A DNA stretch of 64,000 nucleotides from positions 17,474-81,473 of the forward strand of contig CALVWJ010000008.1 of assembly GCA_944366945.1 (NCBI GenBank), read 5' to 3'. Below are positions 1 through 8,985 of the stretch, piece after piece. Source of the DNA: an uncultured Clostridia bacterium (GTDB lineage: Bacteria > Bacillota > Clostridia > Christensenellales > CAG-138). Position 1 is the first letter of the stretch. Each line of letters begins with the position of its first letter. The notes under the pieces are model-generated. The model did no database searches. It saw only the letters and a program-made list of their open reading frames with translations, and was not told where the DNA came from. The position numbers and the translations under genes were made by a program.

Positions 1-740
1 TGCTTACTGTGAACCGTCCGCGCGCGCTTAACGCGCTCAATACGGAAACGTTGATCGAACTTGAGCAGGCGCTCCGCGAGATCGAATCAGATGATTCCGT
101 CCGGGTGCTCATCATCACGGGCATGGGCGAGAAAGCGTTTATTGCTGGAGCGGATATTGGCGAAATGGCTGAATTGGACGCCCGCGGCGCGAAACGGTTC
201 GCTTCGGTGGCGCACCGGGCGTTTAATGCGCTTGACGATCTGCGCGTGCCCACCATTGCAGCGGTCAACGGTTATGCGCTTGGCGGTGGGCTGGAACTTG
301 CGCTTTGTTGCGATATCCGCCTTGCGGCGGAAGGCGCAAAGCTTGGCCAGCCGGAGGTAACGCTCGGCATTACTCCGGGGTTTGGCGGAACGCAGCGGTT
401 GCCGCGCGTGATCGGCGCATCCTATGCAATGCAGCTTATTTTGACTGGCAAACCGATCAGTGCGCTGGAAGCGCAACGCATTCGCTTGATCAACGCCGTC
501 TATCCGGATGGGGCGCTTATGGAAGGGGCTATGGAAATGGCGCACCAGATCGCAACCAACGCGCCCATTGCCGTGCAGGCCTGCAAGCGCGCGATCAGCA
601 CGCGTGTAGACCGGTTTATCGACGTGGATCTTGCAACGGAAGAAGAACTATTCTCCTTCTGTTTTAATACGAAGGATCAGAAAATGGCTATGCGCGCCTT
701 TTTGGAGAAAAAGCCGCGTGAGAGCTTTAAAGGGGAGTAA
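1..740 (+). CDS. crt: Enoyl-CoA hydratase / crotonase (5' end outside window)
   Basis: This protein hydrates crotonyl-CoA to 3-hydroxybutyryl-CoA, or runs the reverse dehydration in butyrate synthesis. The reading frame is already open at the window edge, and the Leu-Thr-Val-Asn-Arg-Pro block is the usual crotonase N-terminus, so only about 10-15 residues are missing. The oxyanion-hole motif AGADIGEM, the GGGLELALCCD segment with the first catalytic Glu, and GQPEVTLG with the second catalytic Glu are all present. The next gene starts 2 bp after the stop, so the two are co-transcribed with butyryl-CoA dehydrogenase and EtfBA. A GTG at position 9 lies inside the conserved fold and is unlikely to be the start. 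Confidence 0.93.
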   Translation, partial: LTVNRPRALNALNTETLIELEQALREIESDDSVRVLIITGMGEKAFIAGADIGEMAELDARGAKRFASVAHRAFNALDDLRVPTIAAVNGYALGGGLELALCCDIRLAAEGAKLGQPEVTLGITPGFGGTQRLPRVIGASYAMQLILTGKPISALEAQRIRLINAVYPDGALMEGAMEMAHQIATNAPIAVQACKRAISTRVDRFIDVDLATEEELFSFCFNTKDQKMAMRAFLEKKPRESFKGE

Positions 741-742
741 CC

Positions 743-1597
743 ATGGAACAGATCTTTGTGATTGGTGCGGGCACGATGGGGCTGGACATTGCCCAGACGT
801 TCGCGCAGGCTGGCTATAAGGTTGCAGTGCGCGATGTGAACAACGAGATACTTGCACGCGCAAACGAACGCCTGCAGGGCGGCTTGAAGAAGCGCATTGC
901 ACGCGGCAAGCTTGCGCAGCAGGAAGCGGATGCGCTCCTTTCGCGGATTTCGTTTACAACGGAACTTGCGCCTGCCAAGGAAGCTGCGCTCGTCATCGAG
1001 GCGATTGTTGAGCGTGCGGAGATAAAGAAAAGCGTTTTCCAAGAACTGGATGGCATCTGCCCGGATGGGACGATTTTTGCGAGCAATACCTCGTCGATTT
1101 CCATTACGGACATCGCATCTGCCACGAAGCGGCCGGACCGGTTTATTGGGATGCATTTCTTCAACCCCGCTACGGTGATGAAGCTCGTGGAAGTCATCCG
1201 GGGGGTAGGCACGTCGGAAGAAACATTTGCTGCGGTGGAACGCCTTGCGCGCGCCATTGGCAAGGAACCGGTTGAGGTGCAGGAAGGGCCAGGCTTTGTG
1301 GTAAACCGCATTCTTGTGCCGATGATCAACGAAGCCATCGGCCTTTACGCGGAAGGCATCGCCTCTGCAGAAGGCATCGATGCGGCCATGCGTCTTGGCT
1401 GCAACCATCCCATGGGGCCGCTGGAACTGGGCGATTTGATCGGCCTGGACGTGGTGCTCGCCATCATGGATACGCTCTTTGAAGAAACGCATGATGTAAA
1501 ATACCGTGCGCACCCGTTGCTGCGCAAATATGTGCGCGGTGGGCTGCTTGGCCGCAAGGCTGGCCGCGGTTTTTATGAATATGCCAAAAAACAGTGA
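743..1597 (+). CDS. hbd: 3-hydroxybutyryl-CoA dehydrogenase
   Basis: This 284-residue enzyme is the usual length for the short bacterial 3-hydroxyacyl-CoA dehydrogenase and reduces acetoacetyl-CoA to 3-hydroxybutyryl-CoA with NAD(P)H. The Rossmann motif GAGTMG lies at residues 8-13. The catalytic His of the HFFNP motif is at residue 138, and an all-alpha C-terminal dimerisation domain follows from about residue 185. It starts 2 bp after crotonase, with a GGGGAG ribosome site inside the upstream gene. The substrate is inferred from the operon (crotonase, Bcd, EtfAB); a longer-chain hydroxyacyl-CoA would also fit the fold. Confidence 0.93.
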   Translation: MEQIFVIGAGTMGLDIAQTFAQAGYKVAVRDVNNEILARANERLQGGLKKRIARGKLAQQEADALLSRISFTTELAPAKEAALVIEAIVERAEIKKSVFQELDGICPDGTIFASNTSSISITDIASATKRPDRFIGMHFFNPATVMKLVEVIRGVGTSEETFAAVERLARAIGKEPVEVQEGPGFVVNRILVPMINEAIGLYAEGIASAEGIDAAMRLGCNHPMGPLELGDLIGLDVVLAIMDTLFEETHDVKYRAHPLLRKYVRGGLLGRKAGRGFYEYAKKQ

Positions 1598-1647
1598 ACA
1601 AGCAGTAAATAAAAAGGGAAACCCTTATATTCAAATTAGGAGGATCT

Positions 1648-2820
1648 ATGGATTTCACGCTTTCCAAACAGCATCTGCTGCTGCGCGACATGTATCGCGC
1701 ATTTGCGGAGAATGAGGTCAAGCCTCTTGCCGAGGAGATCGACGAGGAAGAACGCTTCCCGATGGAAACCGTCAAGAAGCTGGCACGTTATGGCTTCATG
1801 GGCATCCCGTTCCCGAAAAAATACGGCGGAGCGGGCGGCGATGTGCTTGCCTATGCCATGGCGGTGGAGGAACTTTCCAAGGTGTGCGGCACAACGGGCG
1901 TTATCGTTTCCGCGCATACTTCGCTTTGCTGCGCGCCTATCTATGAAAACGGCACGGAAGAGCAGAAGATGAAGTATCTGCCCAAGCTGCTTTCCGGTGA
2001 ATGGATCGGCGCTTTCGGCTTAACGGAACCCAACGCAGGTACGGACGCTTCTGGCCAGCAGACGACTGCAGAACTGGTGGACGATCACTATGTGCTCAAT
2101 GGTACGAAGATCTTTATCACCAATGCGGGCTATGCGAGCGTTTATATCATCTTTGCCATGACCGATAAAAAACTGGGCAACAAGGGCATTTCGGCGTTCA
2201 TCGTCGAAAAGGATTTCCCGGGCTTCTCCGTCGGCAAGAAGGAGAAGAAGATGGGCATCCGTGGCAGCGCGACCTGCGAACTTATCATGGAAAACTGCAT
2301 CGTTCCCAAGGAGAACCTGCTCGGCAAAGAGGGCAAGGGCTTCGGCATCGCGATGAAAACGCTTGACGGCGGCCGCATCGGTATCGCTTCGCAGGCGCTT
2401 GGCATCGGCGAGGGCGCTGTGGAAGAAACCATCAAGTATGTGCAAGAGCGCAAGCAGTTCGGCAAGCGCCTTTCCCAGATGCAGAACACGCAGTTCCAGC
2501 TTGCTGACATGTATACCCGCATGCAGGCTGCACAGTTCCTGGTTTACTCCGCTGCGATGAAGAAGCAGGCGTTCACCGATGCCGCGTTGGCCGGCAAGAA
2601 GGCGCCTTCCTACTCCATGGATGCTGCAATGGCCAAGCTCTTTGCGGCGGAAGCGGCAAGCGATGTAACGCGCCGCGCCGTTCAGCTGTTCGGCGGCTAT
2701 GGCTACACCCGCGAATATCCCGTGGAGCGCATGATGCGCGATGCGAAGATCACCGAGATTTACGAGGGCACAAGCGAAGTCCAGCGCATGGTCATCGCAA
2801 ACAACCTCGGCGTAAAGTAA
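1648..2820 (+). CDS. bcd: Butyryl-CoA dehydrogenase (short-chain acyl-CoA dehydrogenase)
   Basis: This 390-residue flavoprotein has the N-terminal helical, middle beta and C-terminal helical acyl-CoA dehydrogenase domains. The FAD/substrate motif GAFGLTEPNAGTD lies near residue 120. The catalytic base Glu sits in the C-terminal IYEGTSEVQR motif, about residue 373. It is followed 18 bp later by etfB, which is the standard arrangement of the flavin-based electron-bifurcating Bcd-EtfAB complex that reduces crotonyl-CoA with NADH while also reducing ferredoxin. The AGGAGG site at about 1638 fixes the ATG. Bifurcation is inferred from context; the sequence alone shows only the acyl-CoA dehydrogenase. 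Confidence 0.93.
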   Translation: MDFTLSKQHLLLRDMYRAFAENEVKPLAEEIDEEERFPMETVKKLARYGFMGIPFPKKYGGAGGDVLAYAMAVEELSKVCGTTGVIVSAHTSLCCAPIYENGTEEQKMKYLPKLLSGEWIGAFGLTEPNAGTDASGQQTTAELVDDHYVLNGTKIFITNAGYASVYIIFAMTDKKLGNKGISAFIVEKDFPGFSVGKKEKKMGIRGSATCELIMENCIVPKENLLGKEGKGFGIAMKTLDGGRIGIASQALGIGEGAVEETIKYVQERKQFGKRLSQMQNTQFQLADMYTRMQAAQFLVYSAAMKKQAFTDAALAGKKAPSYSMDAAMAKLFAAEAASDVTRRAVQLFGGYGYTREYPVERMMRDAKITEIYEGTSEVQRMVIANNLGVK

Positions 2821-2838
2821 GAAGGAGGTTTGGTTAAA

Positions 2839-3639
2839 ATGAAGATCATCGTTTGTGTGAAGCAGGTTCCCGATACCTCCGGAAAGGTTGCCGTGAACCC
2901 CGATGGCACGCTGGACCGTGCGTCCATGCAGACCATTACCAACCCGGATGACTTGAACGCTGTGGAAGCTGCGCTTGCGCTTAAAGAGGAGACCGGTTGC
3001 AAGGTTATCGTGGTCACCATGGGCCCGCCGCCGGCAGAAGGCATGCTGCGCGAGATCCTTGCCCGCGGTGCGGATGAGGCTGTCCTGGTTTCCGGCCGCG
3101 AATTCGGCGGATCCGATACCTATGCCACTTCGCAGATCCTTGCTGCTGCCATCCACCGTATCGGCGTTGAAAAGGATGACATCATCATGTGCGGCCGGCA
3201 GGCCATCGATGGCGATACCGCGCAGGTAGGCCCTCAGATTGCCGAGAAGCTTGGCATGCCGCAGGTTACCTATGCTGCCGAAATTCACAAGGATGGCGAC
3301 TGCATCACCGTAAAGCGCATGCTCGAGGATGGCTACATGACCATCCGCGTCAAGACGCCTTGCCTGCTTACCTGCATCAAAGAGCTGAATTCGCCGCGTT
3401 ACATGAGCATCAGCGGCATCTTTGAATGCTATGATAAACCCATGGCAGTGTTCGACTATGAGGCGCTTAAGGATGATCCGCTGATCGATGCTACCACCAT
3501 CGGCCTCAAGGGCTCGCCCACGAATATCCTTACCTCCTTCACCCCGCCGCAAAAGGGCGCTGGCATGATGCTCCCGGGCGCTGAGAAGGCGGACTGCGAG
3601 AAGCTGGCGGGCATGCTCGCGGCAAAGCACATCATCTGA
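2839..3639 (+). CDS. etfB: Electron transfer flavoprotein, beta subunit
   Basis: This is the beta subunit of the electron-transfer flavoprotein that hands electrons to Bcd. It is 266 residues from the ATG used here. The N-terminus KIIVCVKQVPDT is the family hallmark, and GRQAIDGDTAQVGPQ is the conserved adenine-nucleotide binding segment. A TTG nine bases upstream is in frame, but the AAGGAGG site at 2822-2828 is correctly spaced for the ATG at 2839. The gene lies between bcd and etfA in one operon. Confidence 0.93.
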   Translation: MKIIVCVKQVPDTSGKVAVNPDGTLDRASMQTITNPDDLNAVEAALALKEETGCKVIVVTMGPPPAEGMLREILARGADEAVLVSGREFGGSDTYATSQILAAAIHRIGVEKDDIIMCGRQAIDGDTAQVGPQIAEKLGMPQVTYAAEIHKDGDCITVKRMLEDGYMTIRVKTPCLLTCIKELNSPRYMSISGIFECYDKPMAVFDYEALKDDPLIDATTIGLKGSPTNILTSFTPPQKGAGMMLPGAEKADCEKLAGMLAAKHII

Positions 3640-3657
3640 GAAAGGGGTTAACTGAGA

Positions 3658-4794
3658 ATGGCTACGTTCAACAATACCGATCTTGCTGCTTTCAAGGATG
3701 TTTGGGTGTTCTGCGAGCAGCGCCAGGGCAAACTGATGCCCACCGATTTTGAATTGATCTCTGAAGGACGCAAACTTGCCGATGAGCTCGGCGTGAAGCT
3801 GTGCGGCCTGCTTTTGGGCGACAACGTGGAAGGCCTTGCAAAAGAGCTGGGCGGCTATGGCGCGGATGAAGTGATCGTCTGCGAGAGCCCGCTGCTCAAG
3901 AATTACACCACGGACGCCTATACCAAGGTTATCTGTGACATGATCGAGCAGTTTAAGCCCGAAGCGTTTTTGATCGGTGCGACCAACATCGGCCGCGACC
4001 TTGGCCCGCGCTGCGCTGCGCGCCTGCACACCGGCCTTTGCGCGGACTGCACGCATCTGGATGTGGACATGGAGAATTACAAGAACTTCCTCCGTGAAAG
4101 CTCTACGCTGCCCGAAGACCGCATCGAAGCGACCTCCAAGGCAAAGGTGCTCGGCCAGGATCATGATGTGTCCCGCGATATGAAGATGACCCGCCCTGCA
4201 TTCGGCGGTCACTTGATGGCTTCGATCATCTGCCCGCGCTTCCGTCCCAGCATGGCGACGGTGCGCCCGGGCGTAATGAAGAAAGCGCCATTTAACCAGG
4301 CGAAGGCCGATGCGTGCAAGATCGTAAAGCCCGCGTTCTCCTTGACCGAAGCGGATATTCAGACCGAAGTTGTGGAAGTCGTGAAGGCGGCGAAGAAGCT
4401 CGTTGACCTCGTAGGCGCGGATTATGTTGTATCCGTTGGCCGTGGCATCAGCCGCGATGTCGAGCTGGGCATTAAGCTTGCAGAAGAGCTTGCAGCTGAG
4501 CTTGGCGGCGTTGTTGGCGGCTCCCGCGCGGCGATCGACTCCGGCTGGCTGAGCGCTGACCACCAGGTCGGCCAGACCGGCAAGACCGTGCATCCTAAAG
4601 TGTATGTTGCGCTGGGCATTTCAGGTGCAATTCAGCACAAGGCTGGCATGCAGGATTCCGAGTGCATCATCGCGGTGAACAAGAACGAAACCGCTCCTAT
4701 CTTCGAAGTTGCGGACTATGGCATCTGCGGCGACCTGTTCAAGGTGACCCCGATGCTCATCGAAGCGGTTCGCGCAGCAAAAGCTGCAAAATAA
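3658..4794 (+). CDS. etfA: Electron transfer flavoprotein, alpha subunit
   Basis: This 378-residue alpha subunit carries the C-terminal FAD domain with the family motifs GGSRAAIDSGW, QVGQTGKTVHP and GISGAIQH (roughly residues 285-325). The protein is longer than the roughly 315-residue mitochondrial type because of an N-terminal extension, as in other clostridial Etf proteins paired with Bcd. It is the last gene of the crt-hbd-bcd-etfBA operon, and a strong terminator follows 20 bp after the stop. No thiolase gene is visible; it could lie upstream of the window. Confidence 0.93.
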   Translation: MATFNNTDLAAFKDVWVFCEQRQGKLMPTDFELISEGRKLADELGVKLCGLLLGDNVEGLAKELGGYGADEVIVCESPLLKNYTTDAYTKVICDMIEQFKPEAFLIGATNIGRDLGPRCAARLHTGLCADCTHLDVDMENYKNFLRESSTLPEDRIEATSKAKVLGQDHDVSRDMKMTRPAFGGHLMASIICPRFRPSMATVRPGVMKKAPFNQAKADACKIVKPAFSLTEADIQTEVVEVVKAAKKLVDLVGADYVVSVGRGISRDVELGIKLAEELAAELGGVVGGSRAAIDSGWLSADHQVGQTGKTVHPKVYVALGISGAIQHKAGMQDSECIIAVNKNETAPIFEVADYGICGDLFKVTPMLIEAVRAAKAAK

Positions 4795-4814
4795 AGGAAA
4801 TAGCTTATAAACCG

Positions 4815-4857
4815 TTTGCGCCACCCCACCAAGTGCGGGTGGCGCAAATGCGTTTTT
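4815..4857 (+). terminator. Rho-independent terminator of the butyryl-CoA operon
   Basis: A 12-bp perfect stem (4815-4826 with 4837-4848) and a 10-base loop are followed closely by TTTTT at 4853-4857. It lies immediately downstream of etfA. Confidence 0.85.
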
Positions 4858-4918
4858 AGGGCTTTTGCCGACAACGTAGATCCTGCGACTGACGTTGCAG
4901 ATTTGTTGCACTGTAGCT

Positions 4919-4948
4919 TTGACACAAGGGCGGATTGATGTTTATAAT
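4919..4948 (+). promoter_or_regulatory. Sigma-A-type promoter for the thioesterase operon
   Basis: TTGACA at 4919-4924 and TATAAT at 4943-4948 are separated by 18 bp. They sit between the upstream terminator and the thioesterase start at 5061, leaving a leader of about 105 bases. The only mild deviation is the 18-bp spacer. Confidence 0.75.
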
Positions 4949-5060
4949 ATCGGGCACGCACATTGCGCTGGCGCCGTTCATTGCATCCTAGCGGCGCTTT
5001 CCCTTTTGGCGGCATATGTGGTATGATAAAAGGCAACAAAAAAGCATTAAAGGTGATGAA

Positions 5061-5807
5061 ATGGATTTGATGCAGGATGAAAAGGCATTTTCCTATCCGA
5101 TATATGTGGATGTAAGCATGTGCAATCCGGAAGGGGCATTATACCCAGCCGCATATCAGCGCATTGTAATTGAGACAATCGGGAAACATCTTGAAAATAT
5201 CGCGCTTGACTCGGTGCGCATTGCAAAGCAATATGGCGTAGCTTGGGTGCTTCACTCCATGAGCCTTGCGCTTGCGCGCCCCATCCGCCTATACGACAAG
5301 CTATCGATCCGCACTTGGCACACGAACGCTGCATTTCCGGTTTTCCGCAGGGAAGCTATAATTTGCGACGCCCAAGGGGAAACGGTTGCCGTGGGCGCAA
5401 CCTTCTCGTCTTTGCTCGATGTAAAAACGCACCGCCTCTGCATGAACCGCGAGATCCTTGCGCGGTTTGCACTTGCGGATGGAGAAACCCTCCTCGATGC
5501 GGAAAAACGCTTTGCTGAACGCGTTGCGTTTGCAGAGGTGGAGCGCCGCAGGGTGCGTCCGAGCTGGATTGATGGGCTTGGCCATGTGAACAATGAGCGC
5601 TATGGGGAGTTTGCATTTGATGCACTCAGCGCGCAGGAACGGCAACGAATCGGCGCACTGAAGCGGCTGGATATCTGGTTCAAGGCGGAGCTGAGGGAAG
5701 GAACGGAGTTTTCCATGGAACGCGGGGAACTGGAGAACGCCGTGCTCCTGCGCGGCGTGATGCAGCCGGAAAACAGGGAGTCGTTCCTCGTGAAACTGAC
5801 ATATTAA
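5061..5807 (+). CDS. Acyl-ACP thioesterase (FatA/FatB-like, double hotdog)
   Basis: This 248-residue protein resembles bacterial acyl-ACP thioesterases, which release free fatty acids from acyl carrier protein in the cytoplasm. Two hotdog repeats are visible. The second contains DGLGHVNNERYGEFAFD, the conserved Asp/Asn/His-type active region of the family. The ATG at 5061 has an AAAGGTGA ribosome site; an earlier ATG at 5016 would place the leader in the coding sequence and has no good site. The following DUF2461 gene begins 35 bp later. The chain length and physiological role cannot be read from the sequence. Confidence 0.8.
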   Translation: MDLMQDEKAFSYPIYVDVSMCNPEGALYPAAYQRIVIETIGKHLENIALDSVRIAKQYGVAWVLHSMSLALARPIRLYDKLSIRTWHTNAAFPVFRREAIICDAQGETVAVGATFSSLLDVKTHRLCMNREILARFALADGETLLDAEKRFAERVAFAEVERRRVRPSWIDGLGHVNNERYGEFAFDALSAQERQRIGALKRLDIWFKAELREGTEFSMERGELENAVLLRGVMQPENRESFLVKLTY

Positions 5808-5842
5808 AACAAAAGGAATTCCAGTGAGATAGGGAAATTGCA

Positions 5843-6523
5843 ATGCAAAACAGGGAGCAAAATTTTAAAGGGTTTGAACCGGATACCTATCGCTTCTTGA
5901 TGGAGCTGGGTTTTTACAATGAAAAGTCTTTTTTTGACGCGAACCGCGCGCGCTGCAAACGCGTGGTGCAGGAGCCCATGCGGGCGCTTGCAAGCGATCT
6001 CATCCCGGCTGCGCTGGAAATGGACCCCAATTTCAACACGCGCCTTACAACGGTTGTTTCGCGCATGAACCGGGATACCCGCTTTTCGCGGGATAAGCGC
6101 CCATACCGCGATCACGGTTGGATCGGATTTCGCCATCCGGATACACGCACGAGCGAAAGCCTTTGCGTATACTTTGAGATCGACCCGGATGGCTATGGGT
6201 ACGGCATGGGAATGTACGATGCAAACCCGGCGCTCATGAAACCGTTTCGCGCGCGCGTTTTGGCCGATCCAGAGCGCTTTCTCGCGATTCTTGCGGATCC
6301 GCGCCTTGCAAAATTTGAAGTGCGCGGCGAAGCATATAAACGGGACCATTTTCCGGATGCGCCGGAAGCTGTAAAGCCATATATCAATCGTAAAGGGATC
6401 AGTTGGTGCTATTATACAAAGGATCTAAAACAAACGTTTCATCCAGAACTGCTCGACGAGGTGCTGGATGGCTTTGACGCGATGAAGCCGCTCTACCGCT
6501 TCGTACAGGGTCTGGAGGTTTAA
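5843..6523 (+). CDS. DUF2461 family protein
   Basis: This 226-residue soluble protein matches the DUF2461/TIGR02453 pattern. It has an N-terminal FLMELGFYNEKSFFDANR block, a central RFSRDKRPYRDH motif (about residues 79-90), and a C-terminal KGISWCYY segment. The family has no established biochemical function. It has no signal peptide or membrane segment. It lies between the thioesterase and a flavodoxin-like protein in a short co-directional run, which gives no firm hint of its role. Confidence 0.75.
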   Translation: MQNREQNFKGFEPDTYRFLMELGFYNEKSFFDANRARCKRVVQEPMRALASDLIPAALEMDPNFNTRLTTVVSRMNRDTRFSRDKRPYRDHGWIGFRHPDTRTSESLCVYFEIDPDGYGYGMGMYDANPALMKPFRARVLADPERFLAILADPRLAKFEVRGEAYKRDHFPDAPEAVKPYINRKGISWCYYTKDLKQTFHPELLDEVLDGFDAMKPLYRFVQGLEV

Positions 6524-6544
6524 AAAAACAAGGAGGAAAGGGTC

Positions 6545-7168
6545 ATGAAGGTTTTGCTGCTCAATGGGAGCCCACATGAGAAGGGATGCACGCATGCCGC
6601 ATTGCAAGTGGTGGCAGAGGAGCTGGAACGGCAAGGCGTTTCTGGCGAGATTTTCTGGATTGGGAGTGGCCCGATACAGGATTGCGTAGATTGCGGCGCA
6701 TGCAAAACGCTGCATGCCTGCGCATTTGAATCGGATGGCGTGAATGCATTCCTGGAGAAGGCGAAGGGCGCGGACGGTTTCCTTTTTGGAACGCCTGTGT
6801 ACTTTTCGCATCCTACGGGGAGCATTCAGTCTTTTTTGAACCGGGCGATGTATGGTTGCCGGGATTTCTTCGCGTTTAAGCCGGCTGCGGCGCTGGCTGT
6901 CGCGCGGCGAGCCGGGAATGTTGCTTCTGTGGATGTGCTGAATAAGTATTTTACCCTTGCGCAAATGCCTATTGTATCGTCTTCCTATTGGAATGTCGTG
7001 TTCGGCCAAACGCCCGAAGAGGTGCATAAGGATCTGGAAGGCCTGCAGATCCTGCGCAATTTAGCGCGCAACATGGCTTGGTTGCTGCAATGCATTGAAG
7101 CGGGCCGCGCGCAGGGCGTGCTTGCGCCGGAGCGGGAGCGCGGCGCTGTTACGAATTTCATCCGGTGA
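6545..7168 (+). CDS. NADPH-dependent FMN reductase / iron-sulfur flavoprotein-like
   Basis: This 207-residue flavodoxin-fold protein starts with KVLLLNGSPHEKGCTHAAL, the phosphate-binding loop for FMN. It then has a CVDCGACKTLHAC cysteine cluster (residues about 46-60), as in the iron-sulfur flavoprotein branch. GTPVYFSHPTGSIQSFLNR is the conserved flavin isoalloxazine loop. It probably reduces FMN or small acceptors in the cytoplasm. Whether the cysteines hold a cluster is uncertain. The ribosome site AAGGAGG precedes the ATG. The next gene overlaps its stop in the GTGA arrangement. Confidence 0.75.
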   Translation: MKVLLLNGSPHEKGCTHAALQVVAEELERQGVSGEIFWIGSGPIQDCVDCGACKTLHACAFESDGVNAFLEKAKGADGFLFGTPVYFSHPTGSIQSFLNRAMYGCRDFFAFKPAAALAVARRAGNVASVDVLNKYFTLAQMPIVSSSYWNVVFGQTPEEVHKDLEGLQILRNLARNMAWLLQCIEAGRAQGVLAPERERGAVTNFIR

Positions 7169-7971
7169 CGCGTGTGGAAACATGCCGTTTCGGAGGAAGC
7201 TCCCTTGCCGCTGTGAATGGGGTGCAGGGAGAAGCCCAGGCAAAACCGCTGGAAAACAGGGGCATATGCGCTGTGATGATCCATGGTTTCCTCGGAAGCC
7301 CTGCACATTTTGCGCCGTTTGCTGCACTGGCAGAAGCATGCGGCGTGCAGACGCACACGATTTCTTTGCCGGGGCACGGTGGATCGCTCCGGGAATTCCT
7401 GCGCACGGGGCGCCGCGCTTGGGAGGCGCATGTTGCATCAGAGCTTACCGCCTTGCGCGCACAGCATGAGAAATTGCTCCTGGTAGGCCATTCTATGGGC
7501 GGCCTTTTGGCGATCTGTGCAGCGGTAAAGATGCAAGATGGCATTGCGGGCATCCTTGCGATTGCGTTGCCTTTGCGCCTGCGCATAACACGGGAAGGGA
7601 TACGCATTCGGATTGCCGCCGCCTGCAGGGCACGTGCTGGCGAAGATCCGCGCATTGCTGCCGCGCGGGATCTGTGCGGCGTATCTGGGATAACGGTTTG
7701 GAACGCGCCGCTCCTAATTCCCAATGCACTGGCGCTGCTTTGCGTGATGCGCCGCGCGCGAAAAAGCTTGCCCGCGCTGCGCGTGCCGCTTAGGGTTGTC
7801 AATTCTATCGGGGATGAGATTGTGTCGCCGCGTTCCCTTGATTTTCTCAAAACCGCACAGCCCAATGCAGAGATAACCCAGCTTCAAGCATCCAGCCATT
7901 TCTGGTTCAGCCCGGATGAATGGGAAACGCTCAAAGCGCTGTTTATGCATGCACTTGCAAGCACGCAATAA
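7165..7971 (+). CDS. Alpha/beta hydrolase (monoacylglycerol lipase/carboxylesterase-like)
   Basis: This 268-residue serine hydrolase has the nucleophile elbow GHSMGG (about residues 112-117) and an oxyanion HGFLG motif near residue 40. The likely acid is in SIGDEIVSP and the catalytic His in SSHFWF near the C-terminus, so the triad appears complete. The length and the cap between the nucleophile and the Asp resemble Est30-type carboxylesterases. The GTG start overlaps the stop of the flavoprotein. The natural substrate is unknown; the upstream thioesterase makes a lipid-related role possible but unproven. Confidence 0.75.
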   Translation: MTRVETCRFGGSSLAAVNGVQGEAQAKPLENRGICAVMIHGFLGSPAHFAPFAALAEACGVQTHTISLPGHGGSLREFLRTGRRAWEAHVASELTALRAQHEKLLLVGHSMGGLLAICAAVKMQDGIAGILAIALPLRLRITREGIRIRIAAACRARAGEDPRIAAARDLCGVSGITVWNAPLLIPNALALLCVMRRARKSLPALRVPLRVVNSIGDEIVSPRSLDFLKTAQPNAEITQLQASSHFWFSPDEWETLKALFMHALASTQ

Positions 7972-8000
7972 AAAGCGGGAAGGGTGGCCCTTCCCGCTTT
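7972..8000 (+). terminator. Bidirectional terminator between convergent genes
   Basis: A 13-bp stem AAAGCGGGAAGGG / CCCTTCCCGCTTT with a 3-base loop lies between the hydrolase (+) and the DUF2500 gene (-). The A-rich and T-rich ends make it usable in both directions, though the T-tract is short on the plus strand. Confidence 0.7.
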
Positions 8001-8022
8001 ATGTTTGGTTCTGCACAAGCGC

Positions 8023-8385
8023 TTATGCATTTCGCTCAAAGCCCAGGTAGCGGGTGCCCTGGAACGTGAGCCTGCCGCAATCGCCTTCAGCGAGCATGCC
8101 GTACTCCGCCCCGGAAACGGAAAGCTCCATGCGGTCCCCGCTCTCCACCTGGAAGGTAATATAATACGTTGTGGAAGTGTGGTGATGCATGCTGGAGTCG
8201 CTCGCGTAGCGCGAAACGTTTGTACGTTTTGTTACGATGATTGCGTCTACCGTAAGGCGCGGCGCAGCATTGTTTTTAGACCATTGGGAAATGCCTTTGA
8301 TGATCGTAAAAATGATTATGCCGAAAACAACTACGAACATAATCGTGACCAATGTAGAGATCCCGCTAAATCCAAAGCCCATCAT
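8023..8385 (-). CDS. DUF2500 family membrane protein
   Basis: This 120-residue protein has one strongly hydrophobic N-terminal segment (residues about 8-30), then a soluble domain with YYITFQVESGDRMELSV and GDCGRLTFQGTRYLGFER, the pattern of DUF2500 proteins. The soluble part probably forms a small beta domain at the membrane surface. Its function is unknown. A TetR-type regulator is transcribed in the same direction just upstream, 39 bp away, so the two may be co-transcribed. Confidence 0.7.
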   Translation of the reverse strand: MMGFGFSGISTLVTIMFVVVFGIIIFTIIKGISQWSKNNAAPRLTVDAIIVTKRTNVSRYASDSSMHHHTSTTYYITFQVESGDRMELSVSGAEYGMLAEGDCGRLTFQGTRYLGFERNA

Positions 8386-8424
8386 ACTAAAATCGTAGCA
8401 TATCCTTTCAAAATATTAGACCGA

Positions 8425-8985
8425 CTATTCGGAAAGCAACAAGGTAATGCAGGCTTCCCGCTGCGCAGGGGAAGGCTCTGCGCGCAACATTGCCCCCATC
8501 AAAAGCGTGAAAAATAAAGAAGAACGATCACGCAGCCGCCGAGCGCTGGGGGATTGCACCTTGAGCGTGCCGACTTCCAGCATAACCGTCCATTTACGCA
8601 GCTTTTCTTCCATGAGCGATGCAAGCGCAGGGTTGTCCAGGCAGCTTTCAGAAAAAAGCACCACATGGAGCCTGCGCAGATCCTCGTCGTCCAAAAGCGC
8701 AGCCATGAGCGCGCGCAGCGCTTCTTCCATGGGGCAATCCCGCGTGAGCGTTTCCACCCAGCTGAGGATCAAATCCGTGACGCGCGCGCCGTGCAGCTCG
8801 GCAATATCCGTTACGAGCGCTTCCTTGGTGGGGTAATAGTAATAAAGCGTGCCTTTGGAGAGCCCGGCTGCCTGCGCGATATCATTGAGGCTCGTGCCAT
8901 GGATCCCCGTGCGCGTAAAAAGCTGCGAAGCAGTTCCCAAAATAGCAGCCTGCACGCTTTCGTAGCCATCGTGTTTTCCCCGCAT
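8425..8985 (-). CDS. TetR/AcrR family transcriptional regulator
   Basis: This 186-residue one-domain repressor has a helix-turn-helix in residues about 15-60 (SLNDIAQAAGLSKGTLYYYYPTKEAL, quoted only in part as GLSKGTLYYYY), typical of TetR. The C-terminal ligand domain is variable and gives no clue to the inducer. It lies upstream of the DUF2500 membrane protein. No obvious efflux pump is adjacent. On its 5' side there is a long stretch without genes. Confidence 0.85.
   Translation of the reverse strand: MRGKHDGYESVQAAILGTASQLFTRTGIHGTSLNDIAQAAGLSKGTLYYYYPTKEALVTDIAELHGARVTDLILSWVETLTRDCPMEEALRALMAALLDDEDLRRLHVVLFSESCLDNPALASLMEEKLRKWTVMLEVGTLKVQSPSARRLRDRSSLFFTLLMGAMLRAEPSPAQREACITLLLSE

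Noticed and set aside
2020..4593. Long 857-codon reading frame on the minus strand across bcd, etfB and etfA
   Set aside because: It is antisense to three clearly coding genes with complete motifs, and its translation is rich in His, Arg and Ala without any domain. It results from the GC-rich codon bias.
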